Assembly: GCA_947561395.2 (NCBI GenBank)
Contig: OX387194.1
Location: forward strand, 28,344,036 to 28,408,035
Origin: Buxus sempervirens
Lineage: Eukaryota > Streptophyta > Magnoliopsida > Buxales > Buxaceae
Length of the DNA stretch: 64,000 bases
Direction of reading: 5' to 3'
The translations under genes were made by a program, and so were the position numbers. Of this stretch, positions 22,371 through 32,222 are shown piece by piece; positions within the stretch are counted from its first letter, which is position 1; each line of letters opens with the position of its first letter. Under the pieces are notes generated by a model, which had not been told where the DNA came from, ran no database searches, and saw nothing but the letters and a program-made list of their open reading frames with translations.

Positions 22371-23802
22371 CCAACTATACAAACATCTGTCCAAGATAAA
22401 AAAAGGAAACATGAGGGATTGATTAAGGCTTCACAGGTTGAACTCTTATAACCCCTTCACACGAAGACATATCAACTGTATTTAGAAGTCATATAAAGCA
22501 TAAATCCTCAAGATCACAAACCAAAGAGATAGAATTGTAAAAGAGGTGTTCAAGAATATGAAGTACTTGAGAAAAGTTCCAACACCTTGGCTACATGGGG
22601 TGTAGGCAGCTTCAAGTTGTCCTCTTGCATTCTTAGATAAACCCAAATGGCAAACATCAACACACTACAATTAGTTGTGAACACGTGCAAAAATAGAATG
22701 GCTAAATCAGAGTTTTTGTTTAAACATTTAGCATTTAAACATCAGCAAAGTGAAATTAATTAGGTTTGATGTAACAGATGCAAACCAATAGAAAATCAAT
22801 AAAATATAACCGAGAATAAAATGCGTCAAACAAAAGTAGGAGGAAGACACAATACTCCAATTTGTTATGACACCAGTGTTTCCCATGAACTTTGGAAATG
22901 AAAAAAACAAAAATATGAAAGGAATCTAATGACAAAAATATATAGCACACTTGAAACTGCCAGAAAAAGATTTCGGTGAAAAAAATTGGCTTCAAAGTTG
23001 TCTAAATCTAAAAGTCCCAATACAATCTAAAACATCCAAGAACTTACATTACTCAATGGCACAACAATTAAATTCACACCCCGAGAAAATAATTACCAGA
23101 TCAATCCTCATAAGTCATAACCACCAAGTATATTGCCGAAGAAAGAATTCCAAAAATAAAACAAAAGGAATAATAAATTAAACAATGCAAGCTTATTAGA
23201 GTCTTATAAGACTACCATGAAATTGAAGTTTGAAGTTTAAAGGATGCTTAAAGAAATATTGATCTCCCAACAAAGAACACTGCATCTAAAACCAGATTTT
23301 CAGATCCAATGTAAAACCTAATCTAGGAAAATTAAGAATTTTCATTACAAAATTAAGGTGCCAGACGTTGAAATTAAGAAAAAGACCTACAAATTCATAT
23401 GAATTAAGAAAAAGACATGCAAATTTCATATGTGTTAATCAAATTATAATCAAAACAAAAGAGATCCATCTTACCAAAGGGCTGGAATGAACAACATTTA
23501 TCACCATTTCCAATCAAATGCTTGATTATTGGTTTTTGCATCTTTGATCCTATATCATATGTAATAAATTGGTTACCATGTAAAGGGCCATACCAATTAG
23601 CCCTCACAATGGCTTTCTTTCTTTCCCTTAAAATTTGTCGAAACACATCTCCAACACTCTTCTTTGCCATCTAGACGACACCTCTCGATCCTTTTGCTTA
23701 AAACCCCAGATTTTGGTTATGTACATAATGAAGAGAAAGTAAAGGGCCGATTGTAGCACCGGAGAACCTGTCTGTCTCAAGTAGCAAACGTCATATGCGA
23801 TG
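22371..23802. other. Non-LTR segment between LTR K and LTR L
   Basis: This is AT-rich DNA. It holds one plausible minus-strand first exon (23475-23670, listed separately). A second minus-strand frame near 22450-22650 (KNARGQLEAAYTPCSQGVG) follows an acceptor-like ATCTAAG and could be another exon of the same unknown gene. Nothing else is recognisable. Confidence 0.35.
23475..23670 (-). CDS. Unrecognised protein-coding first exon (candidate)
   Basis: The frame opens with ATG at 23670 (MAKKSVGDVFRQILRERKKA) and ends at a consensus donor TTTG/GTAAG at 23475/23474, giving 65 codons in phase 1. The basic N-terminus and codon use look real, but I recognise no domain. About 130 bp upstream, LTR L has inserted; the flank resumes at 26826. 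If this is a gene, its promoter or 5' UTR is disrupted. Downstream exons are not defined. Confidence 0.35.
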
Positions 23803-26800
23803 TGTGCGCACGTCGTGAGAACGCGACGCGCGGGCGCACGCAATGATAGGTGCGAGGGAATGGGGGTATGAGAGTCGCCACTACCTGATGGGGTACAGGC
23901 AAACACCTGGGTGCCCTAAGGATGTCTACTTCGATCTGCTGTTGACGGGTCCCATGTGTTTCCTTGGTTCGAGTCAATCTTGGTTCAACTCACCCTTATG
24001 TCCTAAACCAACATGCTCACTTATTAAGTCTGAATGGGACCTTCAAAGGTGTGGGTCCCTTTTATTTTAATTGATTTTATCTTTTTATCCAGGTGATGTT
24101 GGTCTGATGTGGGCCCTGTTGGAAGGCCCATTGGATACCAAATAGGGCTTAGGTCAAGCCCAATTCCCATTTGGTGTTATGTTGGATAACCCCGTTTGTT
24201 GAATTCGATTATGTGGTTTAGAGGTTAATGGAATGTACAAGGTAATTAGTGGGTTCAGTTATTGGAAACAGGTGCGGTTTGGCTTCAACTGCACATGCAG
24301 TGCAGTTGGGGCCAAACCACTCTGTGTATGTGGTTTTGGCACAGAAAGCCCAAAAGGGAATTTTTCATGGGGGCTTTGGGTTTCGGTGTCCACCATTCCG
24401 AAGGTTACTGTGGGTCACAGTGTTGACTCACAGTGGCTTGCTTTCTCTTCCAATTCACCAAATTTCTCTCCTTTTTTATGTTTCTTTGCAACGGGGGGAG
24501 AAGGGGAAGGCTTAGGGTGCTGCCCCTGGCCTTTTACCACAACACACAGCAACAACACAAGGGATCTTGGCATCCATATTTTGGGTATTTCCATTCATCA
24601 ATCAATAAATTACTAAGCCAAGCATATTTTACAACACAATCTCAAGATAAGCAAACACGCCATATACACCTGGAACAGCAGCAGTAAAAGGGGGAAACAA
24701 CAGCTATTAAGGAGAGATTAAAACATGTTAATGGAGGGGGAGGTATGTGTGTGTGCACATGGTGTGTGCAAATAAGGAAGCCAATCACAAATATACATAA
24801 GACCAAACAAACAAAAAAGAAGCATGCTGTGGAAGGGGGGAACAGTAGTTGCAAATGAGGACTTAATCATGCTAACAAGTTGTGGGAAGTGCATGTGGAG
24901 TTAAGGGAGGGGCTACCTTCATGCATAGCACTAAGCAATAATGCATCCCATGTGTGCAAAAGCTAAAATGTAAACAAAAGTCTGTTGTGGGAGGGGAGGG
25001 ACAGCAACTATTTGGAGGGAATTGACATTCTAGCAAGTGGTAAAAGGGGTTGGAGCGTATGCTTATTATCCTTACAATAGTAAGCAAAAGATGGGAAAAC
25101 AGGGAGACATTTTGACAATCTCAAGATAGTATCTGTTGAGAGGAAGGATCATGATATGAAAGCCTACAATGATGAAGAGAAGGAGGGGACAACAACCTAC
25201 ATATATGGCACTAGTGGGTTGTCTTAGGGGAGGGTAAGCTTGCTGGGGACAGCAACCACCAATAGTGGTGAAGATCATCTCAATGACTTACAAACAATAA
25301 CATTTTTGCCAGGCATGATCATCAACCAAATAAGCAAAGTGAGAGACATTACCATAATTGCAAAATAGCAAGAAAAGGGGGAGCTGCTGTCGTCACCAAC
25401 AGCAACCTTTGGGTGCCATAACAGGGGGTGTTATAGGGGGTGAGGAGGGCATACAACCAGGGGGTAGTGGGAGGTTGGCTGTTGTCATACATGGGGCCAA
25501 TAGGTTAAACCAAAGAGTGAAAGAGAGAGTGTGAGCCTGCCAAAAACAGCAACTTTCCAAGGGGTTTTGGGCATGCTAAAAACCAGCAAGTATAAAAAGG
25601 GGAAAAGACATACCAGTACACGAAATCATTAGTATTTAGGTTGGTAAAACAACATACTTAAAGAACCCTTTAAATCAACTAAAATTCCTCTCTTCCTCCC
25701 TTTAAGCTACTGGTGGCTTACCTTTCTTTCCTTAGAAGGATGACCACCCATGGAAAACATGAAGAGGTAATGAAAATGGGAAGAAAACTTACAGGTCATA
25801 CATAAACAGAACATCACAGTATACATAAAAATAGTTTACATGTGCCAAATGGAACAATATCCACATATGTTAAGTAAAATCATACAAGAATGCTCACCTT
25901 GGGCTTACAAGATTGTTTTGGGGTATGTAGACACTTCCTTAAGGCAAAACAGCAGCTAGATACACCTCTCCAAGCTCCAACAGCGGGTTAAACCTCCTTC
26001 TTCAAGTTTGGTTGGGGTAGAGAAGAGAAGTGGAGAGCTTAGGGGGTCTTGGGAATGGATTTGGAAGGTGTAGGAGGCAAAAGAGATGGGAGAGAGGGGG
26101 TTCGGAAGTTCAGTGGGCAAGGGAGAAGGAGGAGGAACAGTGGAAGTCAGCCATCCTTTGTCTCATGTTTGGATTTGTATTTAAAAGAACACTGTGACAA
26201 AATCGCATACTTAGTGCGGTTTTGCCTGAAAATGAACAGTAACCGCACATACCGTGCGGTTTGGTCGAAGCCGCAGGTATGTGCGATTTTGGCCCCGTCT
26301 TTTCAGCATTTAATAGGGGGACAAAATGGTGAGGCACAGTTTGACGCACTATGCAACCGCACTGTAAGTACGGTTACTTTTTGAGCATGGCTTGCGTTGA
26401 TTGGCTCGCGCGAGCGGTGGCCGAAAAATCGACCACACTTCATATGCGGTCGCAAATTTTTCTCCCCTCTTTTTTGGTTGAGTTGATGGCTAAGGTGACT
26501 TAGCCGCCCACTTGGACGAATTAGACTTCCCCAATTTTATTATTTCCCATTTATCTTAATTAGTTTAATTAAGATATTTTAACTTTGACAGATTTGCCCC
26601 TGGGACTGTTTTTGCTCATATCTTCTCCATCCGGGCTCCGATTCCTGCAAACTTAATTGCGTTGGAACCGTGTCAGGATGCTCTATCCATTGGGATAGGG
26701 TATGGCAATCAATTTAGACTCAAAGGGAAAGTCATCTTTTTGGCTCTTAAGGGTTTAGACTTGTCTTTTAGGGTTTTGTTTTCTGGCTTTTCAGAGGGGT

Positions 26801-26820
26801 GCAAAAATGAGGTGCTTACA
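23803..26820 (-). mobile_element. Solo LTR, minus strand (LTR L, Tat/Ogre-like)
   Basis: The 3018-bp LTR starts, on the minus strand, TGTAAGCACCTCATTTTTGC (26820) and ends CGACGTGCGCACA (23803). The target duplication CGATG is perfect (23798-23802 and 26821-26825). It contains a 5' block related to the 146-bp unit of LTR K, a palindrome cluster (26200-26460), a donor CAAG/GTGAGC (25898/25897), repeated GGGACAGCAAC-type words (24660-25560), a second palindrome cluster (24240-24440) and a TGGCGACTCT box (23880-23871). No coding capacity. Confidence 0.9.
24660..25560. repeat. Dispersed GGGGACAGCAAC-type motif in LTR L
   Basis: At least eight variants of a purine run followed by ACAGCAACT occur here (for example near 24680, 24840, 25000, 25190, 25250, 25390, 25480 and 25550), spaced about 60-170 bp. 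The spacer sequence is not repeated. Confidence 0.55.
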
Positions 26821-26825
26821 CGATG

Positions 26826-28104
26826 CATGGGGATGGGAAGCTTTAACCCTTTTGTATTGATTCCCTACAAGAGAGTCATCCATGAAAAGCTTTGACCCTT
26901 CTGTGGTGCTACAAGCGATGATAGATAGTTGATAGGAATTGGACTAGAAGGAAAAAGATTGTCTTTTATGGAGAACAATAAATGATTGCTGTAAAACACT
27001 ATGAAATCTTTCCAAATCAATGAATTCTGTGGTGCTCATCAAACATCTGCTTGATAAAGTGTATGTGGCTTGGAAGATTCTACTGTCTTTGGGTTCTTGC
27101 TCATTGTTCATCTTTTGCTTGTTATTGTTTGTGCTAAAGTGTTCTGATTGATCATTCAAGTATTAGACTTCTATTTATCACATACACAAATAGGGACATA
27201 ATAATTCATGCCGTGCTATAACTTAACAATCTTTTAACAAAATGGATTATTGCAATACATATCATATGTTATAAATAAAAGTATAACGCTTGTCAAGCAC
27301 AAATATAACAGATATGCTTAGTAATAGATTTAAGGAAGAATAATAGAGGAATTTGGTCAAACACATAAAAGGTATTAGTAAATCCACGTTTTAAAACGAG
27401 AACAAAAAATGCCAAATAAAAAGAAAGGGAGGAAAAGCTAGAACATAGATATGGAAATCGAAGCTTAGATCTCAAATTACAGATTTCCAATTTGCCGGGC
27501 TTGCTATACCGGATAAAATGGAATCTTTGAGAACAATACATAATTGCTTTATTTATGACAGGAAGAGGAGAAAATACACTTTTCAAGGCCTTGTGATTGA
27601 ATCTTATTTCACCGACGGCCATACTTTCTTCCCTTTACAGTCGCTACTTGTTGTATTTCAGTAACAGTCGTTGCTTCTTGGCTTCCATTAGCAACCACGT
27701 CACATAATAATGTACAGCTACGACTATGTACAATTTTTATATCTGCCATTTGCAGTAGCCTCTATTCCATAGCCTTACATTTTGGGAAGACTGACGGCCA
27801 TCGTTTCTACTTCTTTCGTTTACGGACGCCAGTGCCAATGTGACCCGACAACATGAAAAGCGAACCTAATACTAACCCTATTTATATTGCAATGGCGGTC
27901 AGATGCCCAGTGAGATTGATGCCCCATATTGATGATGAACTCGAGCGCATGATCTATCGCAATCCAACAACTCCTATTTCGACAACGTTGTTGAAATGAA
28001 TAATAACAACATTATATTACGATATTGTCTATCCTTCCACAACATGTAAAGAACTTGCACAATTCAAATGAATTATAATCTGCAACTTCAGAACGAACTG
28101 TAAA
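26826..28104. other. Intergenic DNA, no gene recognised
   Basis: The first part is the displaced flank of LTR L. A 109-codon minus-strand frame (27293-27622) shows no family resemblance and no clear gene signals. The rest is AT-rich. Confidence 0.4.
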
Positions 28105-28493
28105 TGTAGTTTCTTTGAGGGAACGTTCCTCCTAACAAACAGGTTTTGGATTAATTTTCTCAATGCATTTCATTAAGCAAATCGCTATATTTAAGAACAT
28201 AATTTCCTACTCAATTTGCTCTACTACCCTATCCTAACAACCCTACTTTCTAGGGGATAAGAACACCACCTACGATCCCCCTGTTTTATGAAAAATAAAT
28301 AACAAGATAACAACATCACAGATGTGTTTATCTTGGACTCACTTAACAAGATAACAATTAATAATTTAAATTGACAACTAAAAATTAAAGGGAACTACTC
28401 CACTGGGAACCGATCAACTTCAACTTCCTGATTCATCTTGCTGACTCAGCCCCTTCATGTGCTTTGCTGTGAACTAAAGGTAAGCTTGTTACA
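28105..28493 (-). mobile_element. 3' LTR of a Reina-like chromovirus
   Basis: On the minus strand the 389-bp LTR begins TGTAACAAGC (28493), directly after a polypurine tract AACAAGGGAGGAA, and probably ends ACTACA at 28105. The short length suits Reina-clade elements. The 3' border is by inspection only. Confidence 0.55.
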
Positions 28494-28552
28494 TTCCTCC
28501 CTTGTTGAAATTAGAGCTTGTCCTCAAGCTCAATGGCTGGGAACTGTGGAAA

Positions 28553-29535
28553 CTATTGCCTGAACTTGTATAATGGTTCCCATGTGGCATCATCCTTCTC
28601 CAGACCTTGCCATTTAATCAATACTTCCGTCACTACTCTTCCACGTTGATTCACCATCCGACGATCCAATATAACAAGTGGAAGTGGTCGTATGTTGCCC
28701 TCATTGTTCGTAGCTAGAAGGGTAGTTTGTGGGGTCACTTTTGAACCCAACTTCTTCTTCAAACAAGAAACATGAACAACCGGATGGATCCGAGCACCTT
28801 CAGGTAGTTGAAGACGATAAGCCACCGTGCCTTTTTTTTGGCAAATTTGAAACGGCCCATAGAACCTAGGGGACAGCTTGTGATTGGCCCTGAATGCAAC
28901 AGTTTTTTGTCTATATGGAAGGAGTCGTAAGAAAACCCAGTCACCAACATCGAAAGATCTTTCAGTTCGATGTTTATTGGCTTGCGACTTCATCTGATGT
29001 TGAGCTACGGTCAAGTTATCCTTAAGAAGTTGTAAAACTTGATCTCGATTCTTCAAGGTTTGCTCAACTGCTGCCACTTTTGTGGCCCCTTTGACATAAG
29101 ATAAGAGGCGAGGTGGAGGCATCCCATAAACAGCTTCGTACGAAGAGAGGCCTGTAGCTGAATGAAAATTGAAAAATTCAGTCCAAAAATGGCTTGTAAA
29201 TGTTGGGTTGCGATCGCGGATGATTGAAGTAGGCATGCCATGCAATTTGAACACATGGTCAAGGAAGAGCTTTGCCACCATTGCTGCCGTATAAGGATGG
29301 GACAGAGTGATGAAGTGGGCATACTTGGTGAGTCGATCAACCACCACCATTATCGTATCCCAGTTGAAGGAACTTAGGAGGCCTTCCACAAAATCCATGG
29401 AAATGTCGGACCAAATCCTGTTAGGAATAGGGAGAGGAGGAAGAAGTCCGGCCGGATAAGTATTTTCCAATTTATTTCTTTGACACGAGTCGGACTCCCG
29501 GATGTGTTGCTAAACATCCTTCTTTATCTCAACCC
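28553..29535 (-). pseudogene. Reina-like Ty3/gypsy integrase + chromodomain fragment
   Basis: The fragment reads from a damaged zinc-finger end (stop codon and a lost Cys near 29500) into the integrase core (MDFVEGL, VDRLTKYAHF, IIRDRNPTFTSHFW). It then jumps straight to SSYEAVYGMPPPRLLSY and on to a chromodomain (VLIKWQGLEKDDATWEP). Roughly 60 residues of the core, including the third catalytic acid, are deleted in frame. The upstream pol is replaced by a MITE at 29541. It lies 60 bp from its LTR (28105-28493). Confidence 0.85.
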
Positions 29536-29540
29536 AATAA

Positions 29541-29956
29541 TTTAGGGAAAATTATGAAAAAGGATCACTTTTTAAAAATATTTATAAAAATAGTCCACTA
29601 AGATTCCGAATTGTAGAAAACGGTCACTTTTCAAAATTAATTGACCTGAAGGGTCATTTCTAAGAAATAATTAAAAAATATTGTCATTTTATTATAGACA
29701 AAACACACTTGTATCCAGGTATGATGCACTTGTATCTCATATAGAATGCGTTCATGTCCCATATGAATGTATAATGAGATTATGTTTAAGTAAAGTAATC
29801 CTCAAATTTAATTATTTTTTAAAAGTGATCTTATAATTTAATTTTAATGGATTTTTTTATAATAAAAAGTGATCTTTTTCTATAATTCAGCATCTTAATA
29901 AACTGTTTTTATAAATATTTTAAAAAAAGTAATCATTTTTCATAATTTTTCCTAAA
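29541..29956. mobile_element. MITE with about 50-bp terminal inverted repeats
   Basis: The left end TTTAGGGAAAATTATGAAAA and the inverted right end TTTAGGAAAAATTATGAAAA continue in parallel for about 50 bp (…TTAAAAATATTTATAAAAA…). The element is about 416 bp with no coding capacity. I cannot identify a convincing target duplication, so the superfamily is open. Confidence 0.75.
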
Positions 29957-30804
29957 ATACACTATCAATAAAATACAAATTTCCCAATTGCTTAATATAA
30001 CCGTACGTGTGACATCATATCACACCACCTAACCTGACAGAGCATGTCCCTTCACAATTATTGTTTTGTATTCTTCTTTACTGCAAATCGGTGGAAGTTT
30101 CGTAGCGGCAATAACAAGGAGCTAGCAAATCATTTATGAGTGTGTTAACTGTGCTTAAGCTAAAATTTTGAGGAAATTCAAGCCCATAAACCTTTATGTG
30201 ACCATGTCTAGCTAATCATGGAGAAGCTCCCCAATCAGTGGTGAACATGGATGAATCTCCTCTAGCTCCTCAAAATAAGAAGATCCTCTAATTCATATTT
30301 TAGCTACCAGATCCTTTGTGAGTCTGTTTGATTGATTAATGATTCAGTCAGTAGAATAAAGACAAGTTTCTTAAAAAACAGGAGGAAGAAGAATACAAAG
30401 ACACATGGACCTGACGACTAACAGATTACAAAAAGAAGCTTCTGAGAAGCTAAACTAAGGACAAATTAGATGAAAGTTACAATGACACTGACGCCACGAG
30501 ATGTCCGCAAACGCACCTTCGTAGAAAGTGGAGGTCGTTGATGGAAGACAAATCAGAAAAACCCAACCCAGAAAGTGACACAACCAAGTGGGAAACGGAT
30601 ACATTAATGCTCACCACGCACAAGCCATCAAGCGAAAGGTTCAGATCCGTGATTTTAAAGTCCACCGTAAGATTTAAAATATATATATATATATCTTCTC
30701 TTTGGGATTATGTAACTATATATGGTGCCTGCAGCTTTCTCGATTGCAACAGAAGACTTGTTGTTTTGGTTTGTGGAAGTAAAGATTTTTCTGCAGCTTT
30801 GATT
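29957..30804. other. Upstream region of the KIC gene
   Basis: No gene is seen. It includes an (AT)n stretch AAATATATATATATATAT near 30677-30695 that could serve as the TATA region, and a likely 5' leader up to the ATG at 30805. Confidence 0.4.
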
Positions 30805-31164
30805 ATGGAGGAAGGCCGGACTCCGATGACCGAGTACAAGGATTTGTTGCCGGTGATGGCGGAGAAGCTCGACGCCGATGTTTTTATGTCGGAACTGTGT
30901 GGTGGATTTCGGGTTCTAGCGGACTCGGGAAGTGGGTTGATAACGGCGGAGAGTCTGAGAAGGAATTCGGCGATTCTGGGGATGGAAGGGATGAGCAAAG
31001 AGGAATCGGAAGCGATGGTGAGAGAAGGAGACTTGGACGGAGACGGAGCTCTGAGTGAGAAGGAGTTCTGCATATTGATGGTGAGACAGAGCCCAGGAAT
31101 GATGAAAGATGCCGAGGTGTGGCTCGAGAAGGCACTTCATCAAGAGCTTCATCACTCAGATTGA
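30805..31164 (+). CDS. KIC/PBP1-type single EF-hand calcium-binding protein
   Basis: This intronless 119-residue protein matches plant KIC (KCBP-interacting Ca2+-binding protein) and PBP1 (pinoid-binding protein 1) throughout: DLLPVMAEKLD, LITAESLRRNS, GMSKEESEAMVREGD and WLEKALHQEL. A single 12-residue EF-hand loop (D76-L-D-G-D-G-A-L-S-E-K-E87) has all chelating positions. In Arabidopsis, KIC binds the kinesin KCBP in a Ca2+-dependent way and reduces its microtubule binding, while PBP1 binds PINOID in auxin signalling. The start at 30805 was chosen because family similarity begins just after it; an in-frame upstream ATG (30538) adds unrelated residues. KIC and PBP1 cannot be separated here. 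Confidence 0.92.
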   Translation: MEEGRTPMTEYKDLLPVMAEKLDADVFMSELCGGFRVLADSGSGLITAESLRRNSAILGMEGMSKEESEAMVREGDLDGDGALSEKEFCILMVRQSPGMMKDAEVWLEKALHQELHHSD

Positions 31165-32222
31165 TTGATTGAAATTTAACCTTTTTATTTTTGAATAAAG
31201 AATTTTTAGAAGCATAAACAATTGTTCATAAGGTTGTTATGGTGTTGTTTGCTCTACTTAAATTGAATTGATGTGGATCATGTTATAAGTGGTAATGTTA
31301 GTTGTGGGATTTCAGAAGAAGATTTCTGTTTCTATCCATGTTTGTACCAAATTATCTTATTGATATATCATATTTGAGGTTGTGTTCAACTCCTTATTTG
31401 TATCCAAGGTTGAATGCCCTGTCTTTTTTTCCTTTTTTTCTGTGTCCTCTCTATGTATTTCCTGTGCAAAGGATTGATGGGAGATCATATTTAGGCTTTT
31501 TGATAAAGACATAGACCTAAAGAGAGCCAAAAATAAAAAATAAAAATCTTTCATGTATAAAGACATAATCTCGCCTTCTATTTATCATTACATAGTTATA
31601 CCTTAAACTTTTAAGTACAACATTTGTTTAACATGATCCACTAGATGAGTTGAAGGGTTAGACACTTCAATTTGATTAATCCCTTTCAAATTGACCAAAG
31701 ATTTTCAATTTGGAAGCATAATTCATCTGAATGTACGATTCAATAAACGTTAAAAATATATCAATGAAAGGTTTCTTTGAACCCTCACGAGGAGGTTCAT
31801 CAAGTGTACAACCGCTGCTTAATAACTTCTAAATTATTACCCATAAACTCTCTCTCTCTCTCTCTCTCTCGCAGGTGATTGGGACAAGAAATTGCATTAA
31901 TATTCCATATATTGTTTGGGGAGAAAGAGCTAATACAAACATCAAAGTGGTATAGTAACCATTAGGTCCAAATTGAAGATAGATATTTTTCAGTCATTTG
32001 CAATCCTAATCAAAATATTGTCAATTCAAACATCCATGAAACCCAGAAAACACTTAAACCCAATAATGTACAAAGCACCATTAAAGTCCCAACAAGCAGC
32101 AAAAATCTATTTATTAACAAAAGCCGGCACCTCCAGCTACATGATAACCACCTTTTGAGCAACATCCTTCACGTCGTGATAAGAATACACCATTCCAGAC
32201 CACAGACCTGAAACCTTCCTTT
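31165..32222. other. Intergenic / 3' regions between convergent KIC and RS31 genes
   Basis: AT-rich, with a (CT)n microsatellite at 31848-31870. Likely 3' UTRs of both genes. Nothing else is recognisable. Confidence 0.5.

Noticed and set aside
24000-26800. Several 60-110 codon ORFs in LTR L
   Set aside because: No domain, no codon-use signal, and they lie wholly within an LTR.
27293-27622. 109-codon minus-strand ORF near 27.4 kb
   Set aside because: No recognisable family, no splice or promoter context; treated as chance.
30708-31073. 121-codon minus-strand ORF
   Set aside because: Antisense shadow of the KIC/PBP1 coding sequence.
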